A DNA stretch of 39,863 nt, taken from contig JABDFZ010000015.1 in the NCBI GenBank assembly GCA_013286325.1, positions 1 to 39,863 on the forward strand, written 5' to 3'. This stretch comes from Bacteroidota bacterium (GTDB taxonomy: Bacteria > Bacteroidota > Bacteroidia > Sphingobacteriales > Sphingobacteriaceae). Positions 25,967-35,409 of this stretch are shown here, one piece after another (position 1 is the first letter of the stretch; each line of letters opens with the position of its first letter). The notes under the pieces were generated by a model. It ran no database searches and had not been told where the DNA came from. It saw only the letters and a program-made list of their open reading frames with translations. The position numbers and the translations under genes were made by a program.

Positions 25967-26025
25967 ATATAATTTGTAACTAAAATATTCGTTTTGCATC
26001 TTAGCAGAATATTCCCTAATTAAAA

Positions 26026-28893
26026 ATGAATTTAAACCATAAAATTTCAGTAGCGGCCCTGGCTTTGCTGATCGTATCAGGCGGAGCCTTTGCGCAGGTT
26101 AAAAAAAAACCAGCGCCATCCCCCAAAAACAAACCGGCTACTGCTGAGCAAAAACATATAAACGCAAATGTTTTGCCTGTTGATCCGGATGTGATCATCG
26201 GTAAATTGCCAAACGGATTAACCTATTATGTTCGTAAGAACAGCGAGCCTAAAAACCGTGCTGAGCTATATTTGGTTAATAAAGTTGGTTCGATACTGGA
26301 GACTGACGATCAGCAGGGCCTTGCACACTTTACCGAGCACATGGCCTTTAACGGCACGCGCGATTTCCCTAAAAATGATCTGGTGAGTTTTCTACAAAAA
26401 TCGGGTGTAAAATTTGGCGCCGATTTAAATGCTTATACCTCCTTCGACGAAACGGTTTACCAGTTACCCCTGCCAACCGACAGCACTGCTGTATTTGAAA
26501 AGGGATTTAACATACTGGCTAACTGGGCCGCCTACCAAACATTCGACCCAAAAGAAATTGATGCCGAACGTGGTGTTGTATTAGGGGAAAAATTAGCTAA
26601 TGGTAAAAATGCGCAGGAACGTTTAAGTAATCAAACTTATCCTGTGTTGTTGAATAATTCGAGGTACGCCCAGCGCATCCCGATAGGGAAAGAAGATATC
26701 CTTAAAACGTTTAAGCCGGAAACAATTAAAAGTTTTTATACCGATTGGTATCGTCCCGATCTGCAGGCTGTAATTGTTGTAGGTGATTTTGATCCTGCAC
26801 GCGTAGTTCAGCTGATCAAGCAAAATTTCTCTTCGCTTAAAAATCCGGTAGGCGAAAAACCAAGACCAAATTACACCGTTCCGCCAACACCGGGTACAGT
26901 TGTTAAAATTGCTACCGATAAAGAATTTCCATATACGCTTGCCGAAATTATTGTAAAGCACCCGCAAACAATAACCAAAACACCTGCCGACTTTCTGCAA
27001 AGCATCCGTATCCAGTTATTTAACCAGATGCTGAATGATCGTATAAGCGAATTAACGCAGAAGCCCACCCCTCCGTTTGTTTACGGGCAAAGCAGTTATG
27101 GCCCATTTATTGGCAAACAGGATGCATTTACAACAATTGCTGTTGCCAAACCAGGCGAACTGGAAACCGCTGTAAAAGCCGCGGTTGCCGAAACTGAACG
27201 CCTGCGTCGTTTTGGCTTTACCTTAACAGAGCTGGAAAGGGCTAAACAAAGCGCTTTAGTTGGGATTGACAATGCGTACCGCGAAAGAGATAAAACCAGA
27301 TCGGCAAATTTTGTTGGCGAGTATCAGCAAAACTTCATAACCGGCGATGCTATACCCGGCCTTTCGTACGAGTATAATTTCTATGTAAATAACATTGGCA
27401 AGATCACGCTTGAAGAAATGAATTCCCTTGCCGGCAAATTCGTGAGCGACCAAAACAGGGTTATAATTGTGGAAGCTCCTGAAAACGAAAAAGACAAGCT
27501 ACCAAATGAAAAAACCATATTGGACTGGATTGGCGATGCAGGCAAAAACGTAACGGCTTATGTTGACAATACAAGCGATAAGCCATTGCTTGCCAAGCTT
27601 CCCACGGTTGGCAAAATAACTGACGAAAAAGCCGATAGCCTTATCGGGATAACTACGCTTACCTTAAGTAATGGCGTAAAAGTGATATTAAAACCAACCA
27701 AGTTTAAAAACGACCAGGTATTAATAAATGGCTACAGCTTTGGCGGTACTTCGCTAGCCAGCGACGAAGATTATACTTCGGCCGAACTTGCCGGTGGTAT
27801 CATGGGAAGCAGCGGCATTGCTGATTTCACTCAAATTCAGCTAAACAAGATATTAAGTGGCAAAAATGTAAGCGTTTCGCCTTACATAAGCGATGTTGCC
27901 CAGGGTATAACTGCCAATACAACGCCAAAAGATTTTGAAACTGCAATGCAGCTGATCTATCTTTATTTCACAAATCCCCGCAAGGATAACGATGTATGGC
28001 AGGCCAATATAAGCCAGACAAACGCTTTATTAAAAAACCGCGATCTTAATCCGGGTAGTGTTTTCCAGGACACAATTTCTGCGACACTAAACAATCATAA
28101 TTTCAGGGAAATGGTGGTAACACCCGAAAGGCTGAATAAAGCCAGTCTGGATAAAGCTTTTGAATTTTATAAAGCGAGATTTGCTGATGCCAGCGGCTTC
28201 ACATTTACCTTTGTAGGCAATTTTGATGTTGAAGTTTTAAAGCCATACATCAATGCATATCTCGGTAGCTTACCTTCTACCAACAGCAAAGAAACTTATA
28301 AAAATTTAAATATTGTTCCGCCTCCCGGAAAGATCGCCAAAACAGTAAATAAAGGTATTGGTGAGAAAGGCAGTGTACAATTAGTATTCAGCGGCGCTTA
28401 TGATTATAACGAAGCAAACAACATACAAATTGACGCGCTTGAAGAGATACTACAGATAAGGTTGTTAGACCGTCTGCGTGAAAAAGACGGCGGCACCTAT
28501 GCGCCCGGTGTAAGAGCAAGCTATAAGAAGATCCCGAACAGCCGGTACAGCTTTACTCTTGCTTTCTCATGCGAACCAGCTAAGGTTGATACGCTGATTG
28601 CAGATGCTATGGATGAGATAAACAAACTTAAGCAAAGCGGGGCTCAACCGGCAGACATTAATAAGTTTGTTGCCGAAGAAGCACGCTCAACCCAGGTACA
28701 ATTAAAGGAAAATGTTTTTTGGGCCGGATATTTAGGTGCGGCATCGCAAAACCAGGACAACCCGGATGCTATACTTAACCATGTTAACAGCCTCGGAGGT
28801 ATAACTGTTCAAAGCACTAAGGACGCTGCTAATAAATATTTAAGCGGTAACAACCTCATTAAATTTATTCTGCTCCCCGAGAAAAGTAAATAA
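26026..28893 (+). CDS. M16-family zinc metallopeptidase (secreted, pitrilysin-like)
   Basis: 955 residues with a signal peptide (SGGAFAQ, cleavage near 24) and then a Lys/Pro-rich linker. The inverted zinc motif is H101-F-T-E104-H105 with the third ligand Glu in DAERGVVLGE further on. The protein has the usual two halves: active M16 plus M16_C domains (about 45-480), then a second pair (about 530-955) without HxxEH, which closes the chamber. Probably periplasmic and degrades peptides. Preceded by a repeat hairpin and followed by an intrinsic terminator, so it is likely a single-gene unit. Confidence 0.95.
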   Translation: MNLNHKISVAALALLIVSGGAFAQVKKKPAPSPKNKPATAEQKHINANVLPVDPDVIIGKLPNGLTYYVRKNSEPKNRAELYLVNKVGSILETDDQQGLAHFTEHMAFNGTRDFPKNDLVSFLQKSGVKFGADLNAYTSFDETVYQLPLPTDSTAVFEKGFNILANWAAYQTFDPKEIDAERGVVLGEKLANGKNAQERLSNQTYPVLLNNSRYAQRIPIGKEDILKTFKPETIKSFYTDWYRPDLQAVIVVGDFDPARVVQLIKQNFSSLKNPVGEKPRPNYTVPPTPGTVVKIATDKEFPYTLAEIIVKHPQTITKTPADFLQSIRIQLFNQMLNDRISELTQKPTPPFVYGQSSYGPFIGKQDAFTTIAVAKPGELETAVKAAVAETERLRRFGFTLTELERAKQSALVGIDNAYRERDKTRSANFVGEYQQNFITGDAIPGLSYEYNFYVNNIGKITLEEMNSLAGKFVSDQNRVIIVEAPENEKDKLPNEKTILDWIGDAGKNVTAYVDNTSDKPLLAKLPTVGKITDEKADSLIGITTLTLSNGVKVILKPTKFKNDQVLINGYSFGGTSLASDEDYTSAELAGGIMGSSGIADFTQIQLNKILSGKNVSVSPYISDVAQGITANTTPKDFETAMQLIYLYFTNPRKDNDVWQANISQTNALLKNRDLNPGSVFQDTISATLNNHNFREMVVTPERLNKASLDKAFEFYKARFADASGFTFTFVGNFDVEVLKPYINAYLGSLPSTNSKETYKNLNIVPPPGKIAKTVNKGIGEKGSVQLVFSGAYDYNEANNIQIDALEEILQIRLLDRLREKDGGTYAPGVRASYKKIPNSRYSFTLAFSCEPAKVDTLIADAMDEINKLKQSGAQPADINKFVAEEARSTQVQLKENVFWAGYLGAASQNQDNPDAILNHVNSLGGITVQSTKDAANKYLSGNNLIKFILLPEKSK

Positions 28894-28919
28894 ATCGCTG
28901 CAAACAATACATACCCCTA

Positions 28920-28950
28920 AGCGACCTGCCAAAAACAGGTCGCTTTTTTA
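28920..28950 (+). terminator. Intrinsic terminator after the M16 peptidase gene
   Basis: Stem AGCGACCTG / CAGGTCGCT with a 7-base loop and a T-run. Confidence 0.92.
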
Positions 28951-29040
28951 TTTTATCAAAATAGTGAGCAAGAATCGGGTTTAACACCGCATGTAAAGCA
29001 GGTAATTTTGTGGTATAAATAACAATTAATTATTAAAGCT

Positions 29041-29718
29041 ATGCATGTTGTAAGTGAGCCATCAATTTTATATTTCGGCACCCCTGTGGTACTGATCGGC
29101 ACAAAAAATGAAAACGAAACGGATAATTTAGCCCCGATGTCGTCCATATTCTGGCTTGGATGGCGTTGTGTTATCGGGCTGGCAGCACTTTCCAAAACCA
29201 CTCAGAACCTGATGCGCACAAGGCAATGTGTTTTAAACCTGCCATCGGTAAATGAGGTGGCTGCGGTAAACCGTTTAGCCAAAACCACAGGCTCAAATCC
29301 TGTGCCGGAAGGGAAGCTGTTAAGAGATTACCGTTACGAAGAAAACAAATTTTTAATAGCCGGATTAACCAAACAAGAGTCAGACACAATAAACGCACCA
29401 CGTGTAAAAGAATGCCCGGTACAAATGGAGGCAGTTGTAGAAGCTGTACATGGTTTAGCCGAAGGTGATGTGGAATTAAGGGGAAAGATAGTAACTTTTG
29501 AGTTGCGTATACAAAGAGTACATCTTGAAGAAAATATCCTGATGGAAGGCCATACCAACAGGGTTGATCCTGATAAATGGAAACCGTTAATTATGAGCTT
29601 CCAGGAGTTTTATAGCCTTGGCGGCAAAGTGCACTCGTCAACTCTGGGTGAAATTCCTGAACATTTATATAATACTAAGGACAGGGAAAGGGTAATAAAG
29701 CGTTACGCGTTGAATTAA
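29041..29718 (+). CDS. Flavin reductase-like (FMN-binding split barrel) protein
   Basis: 225 residues of the flavin reductase-like family. The N-terminal half has PVVLIGTKNENETDNLAPMSS and a long barrel strand region, followed by NLPSVNEVAAVNRLAKTTG, as in proteins annotated as flavin reductase or flavoprotein oxygenase. It probably binds FMN in the cytoplasm, but no electron donor or oxygenase partner is nearby. It is followed by a hairpin at 29744-29775. Function is only known at family level. Confidence 0.85.
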   Translation: MHVVSEPSILYFGTPVVLIGTKNENETDNLAPMSSIFWLGWRCVIGLAALSKTTQNLMRTRQCVLNLPSVNEVAAVNRLAKTTGSNPVPEGKLLRDYRYEENKFLIAGLTKQESDTINAPRVKECPVQMEAVVEAVHGLAEGDVELRGKIVTFELRIQRVHLEENILMEGHTNRVDPDKWKPLIMSFQEFYSLGGKVHSSTLGEIPEHLYNTKDRERVIKRYALN

Positions 29719-29743
29719 GCTATAGCAAACTGATACCGATTCG

Positions 29744-29785
29744 CCCGTCATGCCGAATTATTTCAGCATGACGGGTTAATATTTA
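29744..29785 (+). terminator. Hairpin after the flavin reductase-like gene
   Basis: 10-base perfect arms CCCGTCATGC / GCATGACGGG with a 12-base loop and a T/A-rich tail. The CATGC...GCATG core is a common Bacteroidota intergenic palindrome, so it may be a repeat used as terminator. Confidence 0.72.
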
Positions 29786-29839
29786 TTAGATTTTTATCAG
29801 ACATATAACTTATTGCTTTTTCCGTTGTATATTATTGGC

Positions 29840-32437
29840 ATGATTACAAAGGGGCAGCAAGTCATCAGGGATTGGTACGAGCGCAAGCAGTGGGAGCAAT
29901 TCGCGTTTCAGCGTGAGATGGAGAGTGCCTATTTGCAGGGTTTCTCTGGTTTGCTGAATGCCCCTACCGGTAGCGGTAAAACATTTGCGCTGTTCCTTCC
30001 TTTTCTGGCCGGTTTTATAAATAAATACCCCGATGCCTATACAAGTCAGACCAACAACGGCTTACTAATGCTATGGATCACCCCATTGCGTGCACTAACT
30101 AACGATATCAGGAAAGCTATGCAGGAGGTTTGTGACGAAATCGGTCTGCCTTGGCGGATAATGACCCGTACGGGAGATACCTCAGCAGCAGAAAAACAGG
30201 CCCTGAAAAAGAAACTACCCGAAGTTTTACTCACCACTCCCGAAAGCCTGCACCTGATGCTTGCCCAAAAAGAATATCCCAAACTATTCAAAAGCCTTCA
30301 GGTGGTTGTAATTGATGAATGGCACGAGTTGCTGGGCAGCAAACGTGGCGTACAGGTAGAGTTGGGCTTGAGTAAGTTAAAAGCCTTAAGTCGTGAGTCC
30401 GAAGGCTTAAGTAAGGACCCCAAATTAGACTCAAGACTTCAGACTCAGGACTCGAGACTCAAAATATGGGGTATCAGCGCAACCATCGGCAATTTGGAAC
30501 AGGCGGCCGAAGTGCTTTTGGGTAATGATTTTCCACCGGACAAGATCAAAATGGTGCGGGCTAACCTGGATAAAAAGCTGCTGATCAAATCTATCATTCC
30601 CGAAAATATTGAGAACTACTCGTGGGCGGGGCATATCGGCTTAAAACTATTACCACAAGTGATGGAGATTGTAGCGCTGAGCAAAACCACGTTGATATTT
30701 ACCAACACCCGTTCGCAATCCGAAATCTGGTATCATGCCATTTTAGATAATTACCCGGAGTATGCAGGCATAATGGCTATGCACCACGGCTCGCTGGACA
30801 ATGAGCTACGCAACTGGGTTGAACAGGCACTGCATGCCGAGGCTTTAAAAGTGGTGGTATGCACTTCGAGCCTGGACCTGGGGGTTGATTTTCGCCCGGT
30901 TGATACCGTAATACAGGTTGGCAGCCCTAAAGGGGTTGCCAGGTTTATGCAGCGGGCCGGTCGCAGCGGGCATGCGCCGGGTGCGATTTCAAGGGCTTAT
31001 TTTGTACCTACACACTCTCTCGAATTGCTGGAAGGTGCGGCATTAAAGCAGGGCATTAAACAAGACATATTTGAAAGCCGCGATCCTTTGCTGCTTACCA
31101 TGGATGTGTTGATCCAGTATATGGTAACGCTTGCGGTTTCGGAAGGTTTCAGGGCCGATGAATTGTTTAAAGAAGTAAAAGGCACCTATGCTTTTGCCGA
31201 TATTACACGCAATGAGTTTAACCAGTTGCTTGACTTTATTACTACTGGGGGCAAAACGCTTGCACAGTACGATGAATTTTTAAAGGTCGAAATTGAAAAC
31301 GGATTATTTAAAGTAAATAACCGCAGGGTAGCCATGCGCCATAGGCTGAGCATAGGTACTATCACCAGCGAATTAAGCATCCGTGTTAAATGGTTGAGCG
31401 GCGGCAGTTTGGGCACTATTGAAGAGTCATTTATTTCGAGATTAAAGCCGGGCAATACCTTTTGGTTTGCAGGGCGCAGCCTGGAGTTTGTACGAATAAA
31501 AGAGATGTCGGCCTACGTAAAAAAGTCTAACGCAAAAAAGGGAATGATCCCCAGTTGGGCAGGCGGGCGCATGCCTTTGTCATCGCAGCTATCGGCAGTT
31601 TTCAGGGATAAGCTGGATGAAGTAGCACATGGAATTGAAAAGGACGAAGAAGTAATTGCCCTAAAACCGTTGTTCGATCTGCAATCCCAGTTGTCACATT
31701 TGCCGCAGAGCAATGAGTTTTTAATCGAATCGTTTAAATCACGCGAAGGGCATCATCTTTTGTTTTATCCTTTTGAGGGGAGATTAGTGCATGAAGGAAT
31801 GGCTTCTTTATTTGCTTACCGCATCAGCAAAATAAAACCGGCAAGTTTTTCTATCGCCATGAATGATTACGGATTTGAATTGCTGGCCGATGAAGACATA
31901 CCTATTGAGCAGGCGTTGGAAGATGCTTCATTTTTTTCGATAGATAACCTTTTAGAGGATATACAACATAGCTTAAATGCAAATGAAATGGCCCGCAGGC
32001 GCTTCAGGGACATTGCCCATATTGGGGGGTTAATATTTACTGGTTACCCCGGTCAGCAGATAAAAAACAAACACCTGCAGGCATCAACATCTCTGTTATT
32101 TGAAGTATTCAGTGAATATGAACCTGATAATTTGCTGGTGAGGCAGGCTTATAACGAAGCGCTAGCTTTTCAGTTGGAAGAGTTCAGGCTGAGAATGGCT
32201 TTACAGCGTATAATTAAACAAACCATTATATTAAAAACAATCGACCGACCAACACCTTTTGCTTTCCCGATAATGGTTGACAGCCTTGGCCGCGAACGTT
32301 TAACCACTGAAACACTGGAAGAACGCATAGCCAAAATGGCTCGTCAATATGGAGCAGATGAGGTTTGGGAAAAGTCGGAAAATATGAATGCCGGAAAACC
32401 CCGAAAACCCGGAATTACCAGGAGAAAAGGATTTTAA
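29840..32437 (+). CDS. Lhr-like DEXH helicase (ligase-associated DNA damage response type)
   Basis: Superfamily 2 DNA helicase of 865 residues from ATG 29840; the open frame extends to TTG 29813, but MITKGQQVIRDWY fits the family start better. Walker A APTGSGKT at 41-48, motif II DEWH at 159-162, motif III SATIG just after 210, and motif VI QRAGRSGH in the second RecA domain. The C-terminal part is the large Lhr-type domain. In many Bacteroidota this helicase is encoded with a ligase, an exonuclease and the PdeM nuclease; none is adjacent here. Residues about 182-207 (ending LDSRLQTQDSRL) are foreign, encoded by the inverted heptamer repeat 30384-30466, and lie between motifs II and III. The frame stays open, so the helicase may be functional. 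Confidence 0.93.
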   Translation: MITKGQQVIRDWYERKQWEQFAFQREMESAYLQGFSGLLNAPTGSGKTFALFLPFLAGFINKYPDAYTSQTNNGLLMLWITPLRALTNDIRKAMQEVCDEIGLPWRIMTRTGDTSAAEKQALKKKLPEVLLTTPESLHLMLAQKEYPKLFKSLQVVVIDEWHELLGSKRGVQVELGLSKLKALSRESEGLSKDPKLDSRLQTQDSRLKIWGISATIGNLEQAAEVLLGNDFPPDKIKMVRANLDKKLLIKSIIPENIENYSWAGHIGLKLLPQVMEIVALSKTTLIFTNTRSQSEIWYHAILDNYPEYAGIMAMHHGSLDNELRNWVEQALHAEALKVVVCTSSLDLGVDFRPVDTVIQVGSPKGVARFMQRAGRSGHAPGAISRAYFVPTHSLELLEGAALKQGIKQDIFESRDPLLLTMDVLIQYMVTLAVSEGFRADELFKEVKGTYAFADITRNEFNQLLDFITTGGKTLAQYDEFLKVEIENGLFKVNNRRVAMRHRLSIGTITSELSIRVKWLSGGSLGTIEESFISRLKPGNTFWFAGRSLEFVRIKEMSAYVKKSNAKKGMIPSWAGGRMPLSSQLSAVFRDKLDEVAHGIEKDEEVIALKPLFDLQSQLSHLPQSNEFLIESFKSREGHHLLFYPFEGRLVHEGMASLFAYRISKIKPASFSIAMNDYGFELLADEDIPIEQALEDASFFSIDNLLEDIQHSLNANEMARRRFRDIAHIGGLIFTGYPGQQIKNKHLQASTSLLFEVFSEYEPDNLLVRQAYNEALAFQLEEFRLRMALQRIIKQTIILKTIDRPTPFAFPIMVDSLGRERLTTETLEERIAKMARQYGADEVWEKSENMNAGKPRKPGITRRKGF
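30384..30466. repeat. Empty inverted heptamer element inside the helicase gene
   Basis: Left arm heptamers CCTTAAG, TCGTGAG, TCCGAAG and GCTTAAG (30384-30411), a short centre, then right arm TTAGACT, CAAGACT, TCAGACT, CAGGACT and CGAGACT (30425-30459). The arms are inverted and match those at 12841 and 13302 in register. Twelve heptamers make 84 bases, a multiple of three, so the helicase frame is kept. Confidence 0.9.
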
Positions 32438-32623
32438 TCAGGATTTTGGTGTTTTTAGTAAAATGATGATCAGCCATATTATGGAAATAACCTGCACCAT
32501 TAACATACTGCCGGTTATTAACTGACCGCCCGGCCAATGCAGTATTTTAAACATTAAGCCAAGCATCATTCCTGCAAAACTCAGGATAAAAAGCACAAGA
32601 GGAAATCTGAAATTAGAAAACAT
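32438..32623 (-). CDS. Small GldL-like membrane protein
   Basis: 61 residues with two membrane segments. The stretch GLMFKILHWPGGQLI resembles the N-terminal membrane hairpin of gliding motility protein GldL, where a charged residue within the membrane serves in force generation. There is no GldL cytoplasmic domain and no other gld gene nearby, so a motility role is not supported; small proteins of this type are widespread in Bacteroidota with unknown role. The ATG directly follows the TAG of the next gene upstream (no gap), so the two are coupled. Confidence 0.75.
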   Translation of the reverse strand: MFSNFRFPLVLFILSFAGMMLGLMFKILHWPGGQLITGSMLMVQVISIIWLIIILLKTPKS

Positions 32624-32815
32624 CTACTTAACGCTTTTTTGTTTCCTGTTCTTTATCATTGAAGGCGCTTTATATAGCAGGTAACCAAAGGCTGCTCCCA
32701 TAAACAAACTGCTCCATGTTTCAGTTTTTGGGTCGAAATTAAATACAGTTATTGTCAACAGGATTATTGCAACTATGCCTACAAACAGGTAAAGGTATTT
32801 TTTCATATTGCACAA
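32624..32815 (-). CDS. Small two-helix membrane protein
   Basis: 63 residues (60 if the ATG at 32806, giving MKKYLYLFVG, is used, which I prefer). Two membrane segments joined by a short polar stretch (NFDPKTETWSS) and a basic tail (KNRKQKSVK). I do not recognise the family. It is first of a two-gene unit with the GldL-like gene. Its reading frame is supported by the exact stop/start junction. Confidence 0.65.
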   Translation of the reverse strand: MCNMKKYLYLFVGIVAIILLTITVFNFDPKTETWSSLFMGAAFGYLLYKAPSMIKNRKQKSVK

Positions 32816-33003
32816 ATGTATTGCTTGGTGTTGTATTAAGCACTAATTTAAAGCAAAAATCGGTAAATAATTTTAATTGCCGTTTCTCATATTTATTTCG
32901 CCTATCATCTTCCAGGTAAGTATCAGCCAAAATATTATGCAAGACAGTGAAGGACGGTTGTTATATTTAAATACAATTAATTAGTGTTTTATAAACCCCG
33001 GCC

Positions 33004-35391
33004 ATGAAATCATTTTTTATTGTTATTCTATTAGCCTGTACTTTTTTACAGGTAAAACCCAGTTATTCACAATCTGTTTCTGATGAAACAATCTTAACTA
33101 AACCGTGGAATGCCTATTGGATAGCAGCACAGAATGAAACCGGGCGGGATTATGGCGTATTTTATTTCCGCAAAAGCATTGATCTGGCGGCTAAACCAAC
33201 ATCATTTATTGTAAAGGTATCGGCAGATAACCGCTATAAATTATATGTAAACGGGTCGCTGGTTTCTGTAGGCCCGGCGCGTGGCGATACTTATTACTGG
33301 AACTATGAAAAAATTGACCTCTCTCCTTACCTAAAAGCTGGTAAAAACACTGTCTCCGCTATAGTGTGGAATGAGGCTGAATATCGCCCCGAGGCGCAAA
33401 TTTCTTTACGCACCGGATTTATTTTACAAGGCAACTCGCCCAGTGAAGAAATATTGAACACCAATAATACCTGGAAATGTATCCGCGATAAAGCTTACCA
33501 GCCTATAACAACCGGCATAGGTTATTCTGCTTATTACGTTGCCGGGCCGGGTGAACTGTTAGATATGAACAAAACGATTAAAGGCTGGAATACTACTGAT
33601 CTTGACGACAGCACCTGGCCAACTGCAGCAATAATGGAGCACGGCAAACCCAAAGGTATGGCAGATGCTTTCGGCTGGATGCTGGTGCCTTCATCACTTC
33701 CACAAATGGAACGGACATTGCAGCGCATCCCGGTTTTACGCACGGCTGAAGGTATGAAAGTGCCGGCATCTTTCCCGGTTTCAAAAACTGCAGTAACTAT
33801 TCCGGCAAATACAACCGCAACCCTGTTGCTCGATCAAACTTATTTAACCAATGCATATTTAACGCTTAACTTCAGTAAAGGTAAAGGTGCCCGGATTTCT
33901 CTCACTTATGCCGAAGCCTTGTTTGATAATTTGAAAAAATACGGCCCAAGAAAAGGGAACAGGAATGATATTGAAGGAAAAGATTTTTCGGGCAGGAAAG
34001 ATAGTTTGATAGCTGATGGCAGCAATGATCAAACATTTACGACACTATACTGGCGCACCTGGCGCTATATCCGTCTCAGGGTACAGACAAAAGATGAACC
34101 ACTGGTTATTGATGATATTTATGGAACGTTTACAGGTTACCCTTTTCAGTTTAATGCAAAGCTAAAAACAGATAACCCTGAGATGCAAAAAATGCTGGAT
34201 ATAGGCTGGCATACCGCACGGCTCGATGCTATTGAAACCTATATGGATTGCCCCTATTACGAGCAATTGCAATACATTGGCGATGGCCGCATCCAAATGA
34301 TGGTTTCTTATTACAACAGCGGCGACGACAGGCTGGCCCGTAACGCCATTAACCTGATGGATCATTCGCGCATTGCTGAAGGGCTTACGCTTAGCCGCCA
34401 TCCTTCTTATAGTCCGCAAATAATATCAACTTTTTCATTGTGGTATATAGGCGTGCTGCACGATTACTGGATGTACCGACCCGATAGCAATTTTGTAAAA
34501 GACAAGCTTAGAGGGGGAAGGGCTATACTGGAATTTTTCAGTAAATACCAGCAGCCAAACGGCTCACTAAAAAACACCCCATACTGGACATTTGTTGATT
34601 GGGCAGATGGTAAAAGATGGAATAGCGGAATGCCGCCTATCGGAACAAAAGGAGGTTCGGCTATTTTGGACCTGCAACTGCTATTGGCCTACCAAATGCA
34701 GGCTGAAATGGAAAGTAAAATAGGGATGCCTTCATTAGCAAATCTGTATCATATTAAAGCCGCACAACTAAAACAAACTATCCAGGATAAATATTGGGAC
34801 CCGGGTAAAAAACTTTATGCCGATACAGAGGATAAAGATCTTTTTTCGCAGCATGCAAATTCGCTGGCTATATTGGCAGGGTTGGTAAAGGGCGCTGATG
34901 CGACAGCTTTGAGTAAAAACATGCTGACAGACGCTACCTTAACTCAATGCACCATTTATTTTAAGTATTATTTACACCAGGCTTTAATAAAAAGCGGGCT
35001 TGGTAACAATTATATGCAATGGCTTGATATATGGCGCGACAATATAAAAATGGGCCTAACCACCTGGGCTGAATTTTCCGATTTGCCCAATAGCCGTTCG
35101 GACTGCCATGCCTGGGGCTCAAGCCCCAATATTGAGTTTTTCAGAACCATATTGGGTATTGATAGCTATGCATCCGGCTTCAGCAAAATAAAAATTGAAC
35201 CTCATTTGGGCGACCTTAAAAATGCAAGCGGAGAAATGCCGCATCCAAATGGAAAAGTTGCTGTAGCATATAAATTGAATGCCAATAAATGGAGCATTAA
35301 AATAGATCTGCCACAAAAAACATCAGGCATTTTTGTTTGGAAAGGAAAAACCTATTTGTTAAAAACCGGGGAGAACATGTTTAGGATATAA
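33004..35391 (+). CDS. Secreted alpha-L-rhamnosidase-like glycoside hydrolase (GH78-like)
   Basis: 795 residues with a signal peptide (PSYSQ, cleavage near 23). An N-terminal beta-sandwich (about 35-200) with NRYKLYVNGSLVSVGPARGD resembles the carbohydrate-binding domain of GH78 enzymes. The central (alpha/alpha)6 barrel has the GH78-like sequence YMDCPYYEQLQYIGDGR, with the acidic residues expected for an inverting mechanism, and TFVDWADGKRW. A C-terminal beta domain follows (from about 700). Probably cuts terminal rhamnose from plant or bacterial polysaccharides; the linkage cannot be told. It is not in a SusC/SusD locus in this window. Convergent with the response regulator gene. Confidence 0.9.
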   Translation: MKSFFIVILLACTFLQVKPSYSQSVSDETILTKPWNAYWIAAQNETGRDYGVFYFRKSIDLAAKPTSFIVKVSADNRYKLYVNGSLVSVGPARGDTYYWNYEKIDLSPYLKAGKNTVSAIVWNEAEYRPEAQISLRTGFILQGNSPSEEILNTNNTWKCIRDKAYQPITTGIGYSAYYVAGPGELLDMNKTIKGWNTTDLDDSTWPTAAIMEHGKPKGMADAFGWMLVPSSLPQMERTLQRIPVLRTAEGMKVPASFPVSKTAVTIPANTTATLLLDQTYLTNAYLTLNFSKGKGARISLTYAEALFDNLKKYGPRKGNRNDIEGKDFSGRKDSLIADGSNDQTFTTLYWRTWRYIRLRVQTKDEPLVIDDIYGTFTGYPFQFNAKLKTDNPEMQKMLDIGWHTARLDAIETYMDCPYYEQLQYIGDGRIQMMVSYYNSGDDRLARNAINLMDHSRIAEGLTLSRHPSYSPQIISTFSLWYIGVLHDYWMYRPDSNFVKDKLRGGRAILEFFSKYQQPNGSLKNTPYWTFVDWADGKRWNSGMPPIGTKGGSAILDLQLLLAYQMQAEMESKIGMPSLANLYHIKAAQLKQTIQDKYWDPGKKLYADTEDKDLFSQHANSLAILAGLVKGADATALSKNMLTDATLTQCTIYFKYYLHQALIKSGLGNNYMQWLDIWRDNIKMGLTTWAEFSDLPNSRSDCHAWGSSPNIEFFRTILGIDSYASGFSKIKIEPHLGDLKNASGEMPHPNGKVAVAYKLNANKWSIKIDLPQKTSGIFVWKGKTYLLKTGENMFRI

Positions 35392-35409
35392 TTTAGCATT
35401 AAAGGAGAG

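Noticed and set aside
29813..29839. TTG start adding nine residues to the helicase
   Set aside because: ATG 29840 gives the family-like start; the extension is hydrophobic and not conserved-looking.
32739..32942. 67-codon minus frame overlapping the small membrane protein gene
   Set aside because: Overlaps a better-supported frame with a hydrophobic pattern; the sequence is not protein-like.
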